Shown: positions 35,637-45,592 of the stretch, one piece after another
How positions within the stretch are numbered: position 1 is the first letter of the stretch
Layout: each line of letters begins with the position of its first letter
Assembly (NCBI GenBank): GCA_006383075.2
Contig: SMNH02000008.1
Span: 1 to 64,000 of the forward strand
Direction: 5' to 3'
Length of the DNA: 64,000 nt
Source of the DNA: Kordia sp. TARA_039_SRF
GTDB taxonomy: Bacteria > Bacteroidota > Bacteroidia > Flavobacteriales > Flavobacteriaceae
The notes under the pieces: model-generated
What the model was told of the DNA's origin: nothing
Databases searched by the model: none
Seen by the model: the letters and a program-made list of their open reading frames with translations, nothing else
Position numbers and translations under genes: made by a program

Positions 35637-36368
35637 TTAGCGAAAAAGTTCAAAAACAGCTTTTGCATTTGTTTTGCTTACGGGAATTTGTTGATCTGCA
35701 ATGGTCACGGAACGAGTTGCTTTTGAGAAGGTACGAAGGTGTTTGGTATGAATCATCCAACTTCTATGCACACGAATAATGGCTGAATGTTCTTGAAAAA
35801 TTCCCTCGTAAAAATTGAGTTTGTGCGATTGTAAATAGGTAGCATCTACCGTTTGAATACAGGTATATGCTCCTTCCGCTTTAAAATACAAAATATCAGT
35901 AACATTAATGATTTTATAACTGTCTTTGTATTTTACAGTAAGTGTCTGTACTTCATTGGCTGCTAAATTACTCTTTAAGCCTTCATAATGCAATGCTTCT
36001 TTTTCCGTTTGTAGTTGATGGATGATACGTTCAATAGCAATTTGCAAACGCTCTGGTAAAATAGGTTTCAATAAGTAATCAACAGCGGAAGCTTCAAAAG
36101 CTTTTACCGCAAACTTTTCATAAGCTGTGGTGAAAATGATTTTAGATTTGTATGTTTTCAAACAATCAATCACATCAAAACCATTGCCGCCAGGCATTTC
36201 TATATCCAGAAACACAAAATTAGGTGCATGCGTAGCAATATCTTTTTTTGCTTCATCAACACTGCTTGAAACATGGACAACTTGCAATTGCTGCTTATAT
36301 TTTTCAAGCAAATTAATAAGCACGCGTTGTGCAAAATATTCATCTTCAATAATTCCAACTCTATACAT
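35637..36368 (-). CDS. LytTR family response regulator
   Basis: A 243-residue regulator. The receiver domain (1-120) has the acidic pair E8-D9, phospho-acceptor D55 in FLDIEMPG, and the conserved Lys in LLKPI. The LytTR DNA-binding domain follows (about 140-240): YKIINVTDILYFKAEG, YLQSHKLNFYE and IIRVHRSWMIHTKHL. Target genes are unknown. It is the second gene of an operon with the sensor kinase 8 bases upstream; the two clearly form one system. Confidence 0.92.
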   Translation of the reverse strand: MYRVGIIEDEYFAQRVLINLLEKYKQQLQVVHVSSSVDEAKKDIATHAPNFVFLDIEMPGGNGFDVIDCLKTYKSKIIFTTAYEKFAVKAFEASAVDYLLKPILPERLQIAIERIIHQLQTEKEALHYEGLKSNLAANEVQTLTVKYKDSYKIINVTDILYFKAEGAYTCIQTVDATYLQSHKLNFYEGIFQEHSAIIRVHRSWMIHTKHLRTFSKATRSVTIADQQIPVSKTNAKAVFELFR

Positions 36369-36376
36369 CTGTAATT

Positions 36377-39256
36377 TTATTTCATTAATGGAATTTGGAT
36401 AGCCACTTTTGTACCAAGACTTTCTCCATTAGCATTCACCAAATCTTCATATTCGTAATACATGTGCATGTTGTGATATTTTTTATATAAATCAAAGCGT
36501 TTTTGTACGGAAGATGTTGCCATGTGTAAATGTGCATTTTTTCGGTTTTGTGACAGCAATCCTGAGGCTTTTCTTCCAATTCCGTTATCGGTGATGATAC
36601 AAGTAATGCTTTCTTTTTGCGTTAAAAACCGTACGCGTAGCTTTTTGTCGTCTTTCTTGTGAAGCAAACCGTGTTTGATAGCATTTTCAACAAAAGGTTG
36701 TAAAATCATGGCAGGAATTTTATAAAAACGATCGTCCAATTCGGTGTCGTCAATTTGGTAGTCTAGTTGATTGTTAAAGCGTTTTGATTCAATTTTTAAG
36801 TAGGTTTCTAAGAATGTAATTTCTTCTTCAAACGTATTAAAGTTTTTAGAAGAAAAGTCAATACTCTTGCGAAACAGATTAGAGAAATGTGCCAAGTACG
36901 TATACGCATCTTCTTTTTTATCGTCTAAAATCAATCCTTGTACGGTATTCAACGCGTTAAACGTAAAATGCGGATTCATCTGACTGGTGAGGTTTTGCAA
37001 TTTGGCTTCCGCCAGATTTTTTTCTAAATCCAATTGCTCTAGTTCAAAATGTTGTTTGGCTTTTATCTTACCTAAATACAAACGCAACATCATAAAGATA
37101 ATTCCCAAAACACCTAAGGAAATAAGCGCGAAAAACCACCATGTTTTCCAGTAGGGCAGCAGTATGGTAAATTGAATATTGTCTTGGTGAATGACTTTAT
37201 CATTTTGTAAGGTTTGATAGGTCAGTGTATAATCTGCAGGCGATAAATAACTTAAATAGATTGGATTTTTGATATCGGAAATGGTTTCCCAATTATCGGA
37301 AATAGTATTGAGTTTGTAGCGAAATGTATAACTATCTCTTGCTGAAAAATCTTTGTTTCTCAGGAATATCTTAACGGAATTCTGATGGTGTGAAAGTGCT
37401 GTTAACTCTTTTGTGCTTTTAGGTGTTTCATTAATTAGAATTTGTTGGATTACAGTTGTAGCAACCTTATTTTTTAAGCTATCTCTATGCAAAGAAATTT
37501 GTAAAATACCTTGATCAGTTGTTAAAAAACAAGTTTTTTCGAAAACTTCAAAGTCAACAACTTTTATGTTTTTTAGTTGCGATGAAATATTTTTTATCAA
37601 ATCTAATGAAAGTGTTTTTTCATTAATTTGAAATAACTTTCCAGCTTCCAAAACATACATCACATGATTTGATTTTTTTACAATTGCATTTTTTCCTTGC
37701 AATTTAGAAAGCTGCTGAAACGTATTATTTTTTCCATAAAAAAGTCCTTGATTCTTCTTGAAAGCCCATAAATAATCAACTCCAGCAAGCAAACGATCTG
37801 TATATAAAACTTCATTTTGATAGGTGACAGGCGTAAAACGATTGTTTTGTATGATGAATGTACCATCTGCAAAAGCGCCATAGAGTTTTCCATTAAATGA
37901 AGCTACAGACAAACATCTTTTTTCTCTAATTAGTTTCTTTTCAGTAGTACTTTGAAAGTTATCAACTTTAACCAAACTGTATGAATGTCCAATGAAAAAT
38001 CTGCCTTGATGAAAGGTAATATCTTTTACAGAGGAAAATTTAAAATCTTTTAAGGCTTGTATGCCGTTATCAATTTGTAAGATGTTATTTTCATTCCCAA
38101 TAACATAAGCTTTCTTGTCAAAAGCAAAAAGTCTTTTCAATTCTTGTGTACTTTGCCATTGATTTCTTAGTTGTAATTGACCATTTAGTTCATATTTGTA
38201 AACCTTATTGGTGAAATCTGTTACAATGTATTGTTGCGCATCCGTCCGTATAATATGATTTAGGTTGTTGGATTTCAAACCTGATGTATCTGCTTGATAT
38301 TTAAAGTTTTCCTGTCCATTCCAATAATAAATTCCGTTGTTGAGTGTGGTAAAAATATAATTGCCAAAATCATCTTCTAGTATTTTTGATACTTTCGAGT
38401 TGTGCAAAAAGGTGTATTTTTCCACCAAAGCATCTGCCGTTTCTTCTAAGACAAAACCGCCTTTTTCTGTCCCTAAGTATAACAAACCTTTGGAATCTTT
38501 GTACAAATCGTACACTTCTAGTGTGAGGGCTTTAGGAATGGAGAGTTGTGTAAATTTACCTTTTCTTAAAACTGATATATTGATGAGTTTAAAATTACCA
38601 TCGCGGCGGAGTATGTACAATTCTTCCCCGAGTCTATATATTTTCGGATTGCTTCCTTTGAATGATAGCGGAAATCTTTCTACACTATTGGTCTTTAGGT
38701 TTTGCTTGTAGAGATGATTTAAATTATGATAAAACAAATCGTCATGCAGTCTTGTAATATTTGTTTGTTCTCCAATTGAATCGGTCAGTATTGTTTTTTC
38801 TTTGGTGTCAAAATGATACTGAAACAATTTGTTGTTATCTATTTTTACGAAGAGGTATTTTTGATAAAGTTCGTATGTAGGCAATTTTCCAATCAATTCA
38901 TCTGCGACATCGATAAAAAATTCTAATTTACCTTTTGCAGGATCAATCACAAAAAATTGACCGTTCAAACTATTACACCAAATTCGTCCAAAATCGTCTT
39001 CCTTCAAGTTGAATAACGATTGACCGCGTTGTTCAGGATGTGTGTAATGTGTAAAATGCATTCCGTCAAAACGGTACAAGCCAGAATCAGCGCAAAACCA
39101 GTAATTTCCGTGAGAATCTTGCAATACATCATAAAACTCATTATCAGGCAAACTCGCCAATTCTGCTACATTTTTTGTAATTATTTCTTGACCGTAACTT
39201 AGGGTAAGTCCAAAAAGAAATATCCAACAAAAATATTTAGCAAAAAACGTATTCAT
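36377..39256 (-). CDS. Propeller-type sensor histidine kinase (LytS-like)
   Basis: A 959-residue membrane sensor. Order: signal peptide (to about 22, LTLSYGQ), a large periplasmic beta-propeller region with Reg_prop-like repeats (about 30-610, for example GNYWFCADSGLYRFDGMHF), a Y_Y_Y domain (about 640-712), one transmembrane helix (about 718-742), a short coiled coil, the His_kinase domain with the phospho-acceptor in MNPHFTFNALN, and the ATPase domain (QPFVENAIKHGLL, DNGIGRKA). It lacks the fused receiver and AraC parts of hybrid two-component systems. The ligand is unknown. It signals to the LytTR regulator downstream. Confidence 0.9.
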   Translation of the reverse strand: MNTFFAKYFCWIFLFGLTLSYGQEIITKNVAELASLPDNEFYDVLQDSHGNYWFCADSGLYRFDGMHFTHYTHPEQRGQSLFNLKEDDFGRIWCNSLNGQFFVIDPAKGKLEFFIDVADELIGKLPTYELYQKYLFVKIDNNKLFQYHFDTKEKTILTDSIGEQTNITRLHDDLFYHNLNHLYKQNLKTNSVERFPLSFKGSNPKIYRLGEELYILRRDGNFKLINISVLRKGKFTQLSIPKALTLEVYDLYKDSKGLLYLGTEKGGFVLEETADALVEKYTFLHNSKVSKILEDDFGNYIFTTLNNGIYYWNGQENFKYQADTSGLKSNNLNHIIRTDAQQYIVTDFTNKVYKYELNGQLQLRNQWQSTQELKRLFAFDKKAYVIGNENNILQIDNGIQALKDFKFSSVKDITFHQGRFFIGHSYSLVKVDNFQSTTEKKLIREKRCLSVASFNGKLYGAFADGTFIIQNNRFTPVTYQNEVLYTDRLLAGVDYLWAFKKNQGLFYGKNNTFQQLSKLQGKNAIVKKSNHVMYVLEAGKLFQINEKTLSLDLIKNISSQLKNIKVVDFEVFEKTCFLTTDQGILQISLHRDSLKNKVATTVIQQILINETPKSTKELTALSHHQNSVKIFLRNKDFSARDSYTFRYKLNTISDNWETISDIKNPIYLSYLSPADYTLTYQTLQNDKVIHQDNIQFTILLPYWKTWWFFALISLGVLGIIFMMLRLYLGKIKAKQHFELEQLDLEKNLAEAKLQNLTSQMNPHFTFNALNTVQGLILDDKKEDAYTYLAHFSNLFRKSIDFSSKNFNTFEEEITFLETYLKIESKRFNNQLDYQIDDTELDDRFYKIPAMILQPFVENAIKHGLLHKKDDKKLRVRFLTQKESITCIITDNGIGRKASGLLSQNRKNAHLHMATSSVQKRFDLYKKYHNMHMYYEYEDLVNANGESLGTKVAIQIPLMK

Positions 39257-39308
39257 AAAAGAGAGTTTACAAAAGAAATCACAAAGTACATTAAAAGTAG
39301 CAGATACA

Positions 39309-39448
39309 AAACAGAGACTGTTTAAAAGTATTTAGTAACGTCATTCTGGACTTGATTCAGAATCTCATTATGCTGATTCTCAATTTTTATGAGAAATCGA
39401 ACCTGATTCGGTTTGACGTTCTTTCAATCTTTTGAACAATCTCTGTTT
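39309..39448. repeat. Palindromic element, family B copy 2 (with outer stem)
   Basis: The outer arms at 39309-39328 and 39429-39448 pair at 18 of 20 positions (left arm contains ACAGAGACTGTTTAAAAG). Inside are GTCA/TGAC, a hairpin ATTCTGGA-CTTGA-TTCAGAAT, a TCTCAT/ATGAGA stem, and a second hairpin around CCTGA. It lies between the FG-GAP gene and the sensor kinase gene. Confidence 0.8.
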
Positions 39449-39467
39449 CTACTAAAGCTTCTAAAAA

Positions 39468-40928
39468 TTATTGTTTCACGATTTTAAAGCTTGTGTTTGG
39501 TGCGTTTACTTGTAAAATATACACACCTGACTGTAATCCTTCAATAGAAAAGCGATTGTTTTGCATGCTGAGTTTTTGGGAATGAATCAATCTTCCACTC
39601 ATATCATATAAAGCACCACTTTTTACTGTTGTAGGTAGGTTAGAGAGTATAACTTCTGAATTTGAGGTAATAACTTGAATCTTTTTTGTGTCGAATTCTG
39701 ACGTGCTTAAAACAATCGCATCGTTTCGTAAAACGGTCATGAAACCACCAGGATTCGCGCCACCGCCATTATTTCCAACAATAATATCCATATCTCCATC
39801 TCCATCCAAATCGGCGGATTCAATCCAAGTTGGCGAGTTTAAAGATGAACTTAATACGGAAGTTGTTCCAAAAGAAATATTTGTAGTAGTAACGCCACTT
39901 GAGGCATTATTTGGAAATAGTAAAATTTCATTTGTAATATTATCAATAGCAACAATATCTGGCACATTATCATCATCAAAATCACCACTAGCAATTGAAA
40001 TTAAATTGCTACTTCCACTGGTTGACAAATAATGTGAAGTTTCTCCTTGCGAAGGATTATACGATTTTATGCTTGTTGTTGTGCCAGCTGCACTCACTGC
40101 AATAAAATCGTTTACTCCATTTTCATTAAAATCGTCAACTACAGTTTTTCGAGTACCAGCAACGGTATGTGTAGCGTTTGTAATTAGGCTAATCCCAAAG
40201 TTATATGAAGGACTTTGTAATGTTTTTACACCATTGGTATTACTAGTACTGTTATTAGTTTCAGCTCCTGTGCCAAACGAAGAAAAGATTAAATCTTGAA
40301 TGCCGTCGTTGGTAATATCTGTTGAAGTAATGTGTAACGGTCTTCGGTTGGCGTAATAGCTCAGTAAATCTGTAGGAGTTCCAGAAGTGGAAATGTTTAA
40401 TATTTTTAAATTTCCATTAGAATTGTTATCGCCAGCAATAGCTAATTCGTCCCGCGCATCGGTATCAAAATTTGCTTTGTAGATTCCACGGCAGCGATCG
40501 TGAAAACGTATCAGTTGAACCGCGCCAAAAGTTCTACTACCATTATTTTTCATCCAATACACACCATCAGTAGCATTGACAGTATTGGCGTAGTTTGAAA
40601 ATACAATATCATCTAAGTTGTCTTCATCGATATCCATCAAAACTACTGTCCATGGTTTCATGTTGCCACTGACAGTTGGATCGACTAAGGTATATCTCAC
40701 GGAAGTGTACGTAGACAAATCGCCAGTACCATAAAGTACACTAATACTACTGTTGGTATTTTCTGGAACAATGATGTCCATATTACCATCGCCATCAATA
40801 TCACCGGTAGTAAATTCTCTTGGACTAAAAAGAGTTTGGCTGGGAACCGAATATTCTGTGAATTGTTGTGCTTTTAAGCTATTAGCAATACAGCAAAAAA
40901 GAAATAAAAAGAGTAATAGTTGTTTCAT
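39468..40928 (-). CDS. FG-GAP/VCBS repeat protein with type IX sorting domain
   Basis: A 486-residue secreted protein. I start at Met 40928 (MKQLLLFLFLFCC), which begins the signal peptide ending at LKAQQ. The body contains several FG-GAP/VCBS-type propeller blades with calcium-binding DxDxDG loops (GDIDGDGNMDIIVPEN, DFDDDNVPDIVAID, DLDGDGDMDIIVGNN). The last 75 residues are a type A C-terminal sorting domain (SGALYDMSGRLIHSQ, GLQSGVYILQV, FKIVKQ) for the type IX secretion system. It should end up on the cell surface or outside. Function unknown. Confidence 0.88.
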   Translation of the reverse strand: MKQLLLFLFLFCCIANSLKAQQFTEYSVPSQTLFSPREFTTGDIDGDGNMDIIVPENTNSSISVLYGTGDLSTYTSVRYTLVDPTVSGNMKPWTVVLMDIDEDNLDDIVFSNYANTVNATDGVYWMKNNGSRTFGAVQLIRFHDRCRGIYKANFDTDARDELAIAGDNNSNGNLKILNISTSGTPTDLLSYYANRRPLHITSTDITNDGIQDLIFSSFGTGAETNNSTSNTNGVKTLQSPSYNFGISLITNATHTVAGTRKTVVDDFNENGVNDFIAVSAAGTTTSIKSYNPSQGETSHYLSTSGSSNLISIASGDFDDDNVPDIVAIDNITNEILLFPNNASSGVTTTNISFGTTSVLSSSLNSPTWIESADLDGDGDMDIIVGNNGGGANPGGFMTVLRNDAIVLSTSEFDTKKIQVITSNSEVILSNLPTTVKSGALYDMSGRLIHSQKLSMQNNRFSIEGLQSGVYILQVNAPNTSFKIVKQ

Positions 40929-41050
40929 AATATTTGTGAATTTAATCACAAACATAGCATGAGAAGTTTACCAATTAGTATGTACTTCACGAACGGAATC
41001 TTTTTTTTCATGAATAACACGTAGTGTATATTGTCTTGTGAGCGAATGTA

Positions 41051-41647
41051 TTATTTATATTGATCATTCAATCCTATGCCATCTAGTATCATAGGAATGA
41101 TTTTCTCTAAACGTTTCTGTTTGGTAGCATCGCGTTTTGCGGTTTCAATATATTCTGAATATTCTCTTTGTTTCGAAGGTGATAATTTTGAAAAAGCAGT
41201 TTTTAAGTCTGTTTTACTATGTAAGGCTTCTTGCAAAACTTCTGGAATCTGAACAGGTTTATTTTTTCGTTCGGGTTTAACTTCTTTTCCTTCTTTTTGA
41301 TTTTGAATGGCTTCTAGTATGTATGTTCGTACTAACTCAGGTTCAATCTCAGTTATGGAACTAAACCGCCATTGTCGCATTGCTTTCGTTTTGCCTTCTT
41401 GCGCGTTCATTAATACGTTTGACGTATCTTTTAAAAAAACACCTTGAAAAAACCACAATCCAACATAAGACTTAAATGCGCCAAGTCCTACAATATTTTT
41501 TCCTTTAAATGTGTACGTTGGCGTGCCCCATTTTATAGTTTCGTCTAAAGTTTCTATCTGTAAAATGATATCGCGCAATTTTTGAAGTTCGGTTTCCCAT
41601 TGGGGATAGCCTTTTATAAAATCTGTAGCAGAGGTATATCTTTTCAT
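41051..41647 (-). CDS. DUF1801/YdeI-like protein
   Basis: A 198-residue cytoplasmic protein. Met 41647 (MKRYTSATDF) is the likely start. The first 110 residues are the DUF1801 fold (LRDIILQIETLDETIKWGTPTYTFKGKNIVG, only in outline, with VGLWFFQGVFLKD). The last 60 residues are an OmdA/YdeI-like helical part (LHSKTDLKTAFSKLSPSKQREYSEYI, TAKRDATKQKRLEKI). Role unknown. Single gene. Confidence 0.8.
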   Translation of the reverse strand: MKRYTSATDFIKGYPQWETELQKLRDIILQIETLDETIKWGTPTYTFKGKNIVGLGAFKSYVGLWFFQGVFLKDTSNVLMNAQEGKTKAMRQWRFSSITEIEPELVRTYILEAIQNQKEGKEVKPERKNKPVQIPEVLQEALHSKTDLKTAFSKLSPSKQREYSEYIETAKRDATKQKRLEKIIPMILDGIGLNDQYK

Positions 41648-41689
41648 AAAGAAGGTTTTCGCTAAAATAGGGAAATTATTAGTCAACTA

Positions 41690-41780
41690 CTTCAAAGCAA
41701 GCCCACGAAGCATCAAGTAGAAACTATTGAAACATTTCGACGCAAGCGTCGGAGCATTTTTAATCTCGATTATCGAGTAA
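41690..41780. repeat. Dispersed intergenic sequence with two hairpins
   Basis: Contains CGACGC-AA-GCGTCG (41738-41751) and CTCGAT-T-ATCGAG (41765-41777). The phrases resemble a flavobacterial intergenic repeat with sequences like GCAAGCCCACGAAGCATCAAG. It may supply the leader of the small gene at 41790. Confidence 0.5.
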
Positions 41781-41789
41781 ATTTAATCC

Positions 41790-42032
41790 ATGAAATTCTT
41801 AAAAGTCTTAGCAGTGATTAATACTGTAGTATTTGGCATAAAAACCTATCTACTTATTGACGGAATCAATTTTACATTGGGAAAGAGTTTGGAGCAATTT
41901 TTAATTTTCGAACGTGTTCTCTTATGTGTTTCTGTAATTTTAGGAATCATTTTTATACAAAAAAGAACCAAGCTATTTTGGATAATTTTTAGCTTGATTC
42001 CTTTTATAATGTATCTTGTTTCTTTGTTTTAG
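41790..42032 (+). CDS. Small membrane protein, unknown
   Basis: An 80-residue protein with three hydrophobic segments (about residues 3-22, 41-57 and 61-79). It has charged residues only in the connecting loops (GKSLEQFLIFER, QKRTK). No family recognised. It ends 2 bases before the converging pepT stop. The regular membrane pattern over the whole length supports a real gene. Confidence 0.55.
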   Translation: MKFLKVLAVINTVVFGIKTYLLIDGINFTLGKSLEQFLIFERVLLCVSVILGIIFIQKRTKLFWIIFSLIPFIMYLVSLF

Positions 42033-42034
42033 AC

Positions 42035-43270
42035 TTATGCTTTATACTTTTCCGAAGTCAACTCAGCAATCTTAACAATTACGTCAATAGCACTTTGAAT
42101 GCTTTCTACAGGAACATACTCATAACGTCCGTGGAAGTTATGTCCGCCCGCAAAAATATTTGGACATGGCAATCCCATAAACGATAACTGCGAACCGTCT
42201 GTACCACCACGAATTGGTTTGATGATTGGTGTAATTCCTAAAGATTTCATCGCTTCTTCCGCAATTTCTACGATATGAAATACAGGTTCTACCTTTTCTC
42301 TCATATTGTAATACTGGTCTTTGATGGTGAGTTGCACAGGATCATACGTGTAGCGACTGTTGATATCAGCAGCAATTTTTTCTAACAATTCTTTGCGCGC
42401 TTCAAACTTGTCTTTATCATGATCGCGGATAATATAGGCTAACGAAGATTCTTCTACGCTTCCTTTAACAGTATGCAAATGGTAAAAACCTTCACGTTCG
42501 GTAGTTTCCTGTGGAATATCATGTGGAGGCAACGAATTGATAATTTCATTCGCAATCAAAATTGAATTGATCATTTTTCCTTTCGCATACCCAGGATGTA
42601 CAATTTTTCCTTTAATTTCAATCGTAGCACTTGCGGCGTTAAAATTTTCGTATTCCAATTCACCAATCTGACTTCCGTCCATTGTATATGCCCAATCTGC
42701 ACCAAACTTTGCGACATCAAATTTATGCGCACCGCGACCAATTTCCTCATCTGGCGTAAAACCTACACGAATTTTTCCATGTTTTATTTCTGGATGCTGG
42801 ATTAAATATTCCATCGCAGAAACAATCTCGCAAATGCCTGCTTTATCATCTGCGCCAAGCAACGTGGTTCCATCGGTTGTGATTAAAGTTTGTCCTTTGT
42901 AGAGTAACAAATCATCAAAATAATCTGGCGAAAGCACAATATCTTCTTCAGCGTTTAACACAATATCTTTTCCGTCATAATCGCGAACAATCTGCGGATT
43001 CACATTTGCACCTGTAAAATCAGGAGATGTGTCAAAATGTGATACAAATCCGATAGTTGGCACTTCGTGGTCTACATTGCTTGGCAAAGTCGCCATAATG
43101 TATGCGTTTTCGTCAATAGTGACGTCTTCCATACCAATTCGTTTCAATTCGTCCACTAATAAATTGGCTAAATTCCACTGTTTTTCAGTACTTGGAGTTG
43201 TTTCAGAAGTTGGATCAGATTCGGTATCAATCGTAACATAACTGATAAATCTGTCTATAATATGTTGCAT
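42035..43270 (-). CDS. pepT: Peptidase T
   Basis: A 411-residue M20-family aminotripeptidase. Met 43270 ([11 protein letters not shown]) is the usual start; the frame is open 6 codons further. Zinc-site motifs are visible: [14 protein letters not shown] (His and Asp), [21 protein letters not shown] (Glu pair), [14 protein letters not shown], and [22 protein letters not shown] near the C-terminus. It releases the N-terminal residue of tripeptides in the cytoplasm. Single gene. Confidence 0.93.
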   Translation of the reverse strand: MQHIIDRFISYVTIDTESDPTSETTPSTEKQWNLANLLVDELKRIGMEDVTIDENAYIMATLPSNVDHEVPTIGFVSHFDTSPDFTGANVNPQIVRDYDGKDIVLNAEEDIVLSPDYFDDLLLYKGQTLITTDGTTLLGADDKAGICEIVSAMEYLIQHPEIKHGKIRVGFTPDEEIGRGAHKFDVAKFGADWAYTMDGSQIGELEYENFNAASATIEIKGKIVHPGYAKGKMINSILIANEIINSLPPHDIPQETTEREGFYHLHTVKGSVEESSLAYIIRDHDKDKFEARKELLEKIAADINSRYTYDPVQLTIKDQYYNMREKVEPVFHIVEIAEEAMKSLGITPIIKPIRGGTDGSQLSFMGLPCPNIFAGGHNFHGRYEYVPVESIQSAIDVIVKIAELTSEKYKA

Positions 43271-43470
43271 AAAATTCGTTTTTTTCAAAAATACGGGTTT
43301 CTGAAAATAATAGTAAATACAATGACATTTCTTTTCAAAAAAAGTCTATTCAAAGTAGTATATTTTGATAATTTGGTATAGATTAGATTGTTTAGAGTTC
43401 GTTTAAAATAAGTTTAGTGAGTGTTCTTAAAAAATACTTTACAAAAACTGAGACCTTCTAAAAAATCTAC

Positions 43471-43478
43471 TATTTTTG
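43471..43478 (+). promoter_or_regulatory. -7 box of pyrD
   Basis: TATTTTTG at 43471-43478, a full match to TAnnTTTG, 15 bases before ATG 43494. No TTG at the expected upstream distance; only CTG is there. The TTG inside this box argues against using the in-frame TTG at 43476 as the start codon. Confidence 0.5.
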
Positions 43479-43493
43479 CACAAACCATACAAC

Positions 43494-44513
43494 ATGTACC
43501 AAATTCTCGTAAAACCTATTCTTTTTCTATTCGATCCAGAAAAAGTACATCATTTTACCTTTTCGCTTATACGAACTTTGTCTAAAATTCCAGGTGTTTC
43601 TAGTATATTTAGAAGTATGTATGTGGTACATGACAAACGGTTGGAACGCACGGTTTTTGGATTAACGTTTAAAAACCCCGTGGGATTGGCGGCAGGATTT
43701 GATAAAGATGCCAAATTGTATAATGAACTGTCTAATTTTGGATTCGGTTTTATAGAAATAGGAACGTTAACACCAAAACCACAAGCAGGAAATCCTAAAA
43801 AACGACTTTTTCGTTTGAAGCAAGACGAAGCCATCATCAATCGTATGGGATTCAATAACGGCGGCGTTTTTGAAGCTGTAGAACGTTTAAAAAAGAACAA
43901 AGGTGTGCTGATTGGCGGCAATATTGGAAAAAATAAAGTAACGCCTAATGAAGATGCGGTAGAAGATTATAAAATCTGTTTTGAAGCGTTGTTTCCACAT
44001 GTAGATTATTTTGTGGTGAATGTAAGTTCACCAAATACACCGAATTTACGTGCATTGCAAGACAAAGAACCGTTGACCAAATTGTTGACGACTTTACAAA
44101 GCATGAACAAAGCGAAAAATGCTCCAAAACCTATTTTGCTCAAAATTGCACCTGATTTAACCAACGAACAACTCGAAGACATCATCGAGATAGTGGCAGA
44201 AACGAAAATAGCTGGTGTTATTGCTACCAATACGACCATTTCCCGAGAAGGGTTACAATCCGAAGACAAAAATGAAGTTGGTGGATTGAGTGGAAAACCA
44301 TTGACTAATCGTGCTACGGAAGTCATTCGCTTTTTAGCGGAAAAAAGCAACAAAGCCTTTCCAATTATTGGCGTAGGCGGAATTCATTCTGCCAAAGATG
44401 CACTTGAAAAATTAGACGCTGGAGCTGATTTGGTACAAGTATACACAGGATTTGTGTACGAAGGACCAAAACTCGTTAAAAATATCAACAAAGAACTTCT
44501 AAAAAGGGCTTAA
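43494..44513 (+). CDS. pyrD: Dihydroorotate dehydrogenase (quinone), class 2
   Basis: A 339-residue membrane-associated flavoenzyme of pyrimidine synthesis. ATG 43494 ([11 protein letters not shown]) is chosen over an in-frame TTG at 43476 that lies in the promoter box. The N-terminal amphipathic helices (to about 45) are the class 2 membrane and quinone tunnel. Then follow [33 protein letters not shown], the catalytic Ser in [19 protein letters not shown], and [11 protein letters not shown] for FMN phosphate. The LysE gene begins 3 bases after its stop. Confidence 0.95.
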   Translation: MYQILVKPILFLFDPEKVHHFTFSLIRTLSKIPGVSSIFRSMYVVHDKRLERTVFGLTFKNPVGLAAGFDKDAKLYNELSNFGFGFIEIGTLTPKPQAGNPKKRLFRLKQDEAIINRMGFNNGGVFEAVERLKKNKGVLIGGNIGKNKVTPNEDAVEDYKICFEALFPHVDYFVVNVSSPNTPNLRALQDKEPLTKLLTTLQSMNKAKNAPKPILLKIAPDLTNEQLEDIIEIVAETKIAGVIATNTTISREGLQSEDKNEVGGLSGKPLTNRATEVIRFLAEKSNKAFPIIGVGGIHSAKDALEKLDAGADLVQVYTGFVYEGPKLVKNINKELLKRA

Positions 44514-44516
44514 TAC

Positions 44517-45137
44517 TTGAACATAGAAATACTCATAGGATTTGTCACTGCTACCTTTTTACTAGCCATTTCTCCTGGTCCCGATAATATTTATGTGCTG
44601 ATGCAAAGTATTGTCAACGGACGAAAATATGGTATTGCCACCGTGTTAGGATTGATGACAGGTTGTATCATACACACTTCTTTGGTGGCTTTTGGAGCTT
44701 CTACTATTCTCAAGCAAAATCCGACGTTGTTCTTTAGCATCAAGCTTTTAGGCGCCTTGTATTTATTATATTTGGCGTACAAAGTCTACAAAAGTTCTGG
44801 TGCTATTGAATTGGGCAACGAAGCCGTTCCTAAAAAATCGGTTACAGAACTTTTCAAGCAAGGATTCATCATGAATGTGCTCAATCCGAAAGTAACGTTG
44901 TTCTTTCTAGCGTTATTTCCTGGCTTTCTCTTTAGTGATACGATGCACAAAATAATGCAGTTTTACATTTTAGGATTTTTGTTCATTCTGGTATCATTTA
45001 TAGTTTTTGGCGCGATTGCTGTTTTTGGAGGAATTATCTCAGAATCTATCCAAAAAAATAAAAGCATTGGCATCTATATGAAATGGCTGCAAATTATTGT
45101 TTTTGTGGGAATCGCTATTTTTATTATGCTTACCTAA
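44517..45137 (+). CDS. LysE family amino acid exporter
   Basis: A 206-residue inner-membrane protein with six hydrophobic segments. The family mark is ATFLLAISPGPDNIYVLMQS near the N-terminus, with GLMTGCIIHT next and the conserved FKQGFIMNVLNPKVTLFFLA at about residues 110-130. It exports an amino acid or related molecule. The TTG at 44517, 3 bases after pyrD, is used because no ATG keeps helix 1 whole. Likely co-transcribed with pyrD. Confidence 0.88.
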   Translation: MNIEILIGFVTATFLLAISPGPDNIYVLMQSIVNGRKYGIATVLGLMTGCIIHTSLVAFGASTILKQNPTLFFSIKLLGALYLLYLAYKVYKSSGAIELGNEAVPKKSVTELFKQGFIMNVLNPKVTLFFLALFPGFLFSDTMHKIMQFYILGFLFILVSFIVFGAIAVFGGIISESIQKNKSIGIYMKWLQIIVFVGIAIFIMLT

Positions 45138-45293
45138 ACTGTTGTTTAATAGTTTTTTGCGAGACTTTGTTTTCTTATCAAACAAGAGTAATTTGCTACT
45201 TACAATTCATAAAAACCGAGCGATATAGTTTTTAAAAGCGTGAATTCATCAATACATTTCGTCAACAAATTTAACTTTCAAAACTCAGTAATT

Positions 45294-45518
45294 ATGAAGA
45301 AAAAGAACTTAAAAAGTTTAAAGTTGACTAAAAAAACAATTAGCAACTTTAAGCGCAGCGTTACGGGAGGATTAAAAGATGCGCAATCAGAAATTTTATC
45401 TTGTTTGCCACCGCCACCACCGCCAGTAACAAGACCATACACAGGTTGTCAAGATACTGTAAACAACTGGTGTGATTCTAGATTTGGAGGTTGCCAAACC
45501 TATTATTGTCCAAACTAA
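45294..45518 (+). CDS. Class I lanthipeptide-like precursor, Pro-rich core
   Basis: A 74-residue peptide from ATG 45294 (a longer in-frame reading from 45240 lacks the leader form). The leader MKKKNLKSLKLTKKTISNF ends RSVTGG, with the double glycine at residues 25-26. This is the pattern I know from Bacteroidota class I lanthipeptides. The core has five cysteines (C37, C52, C60, C67, C72), few Ser/Thr, and six consecutive prolines at 39-44. It has its own terminator. No dehydratase or cyclase gene is in the window, so modification, if any, would be in trans. Confidence 0.7.
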   Translation: MKKKNLKSLKLTKKTISNFKRSVTGGLKDAQSEILSCLPPPPPPVTRPYTGCQDTVNNWCDSRFGGCQTYYCPN

Positions 45519-45547
45519 TATGTAAAATATCATAGTTCAGTACATTT

Positions 45548-45583
45548 AAAAACAGCTTATACACTAAAATAAGCTGTTTTTTT
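45548..45583 (+). terminator. Terminator of the Pro-rich precursor gene
   Basis: AAAACAGCTTAT (45549-45560) and ATAAGCTGTTTT (45569-45580) form a perfect stem, loop ACACTAAA, followed by T. It ends 10 bases before the possible start of the next gene. Confidence 0.88.
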
Positions 45584-45592
45584 ATGTGAAAA

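Noticed and set aside
45240-45293. Longer N-terminus for the Pro-rich precursor
   Set aside because: The 18 extra codons do not resemble a leader, while ATG 45294 gives the conserved MKK start shared with three other peptides.
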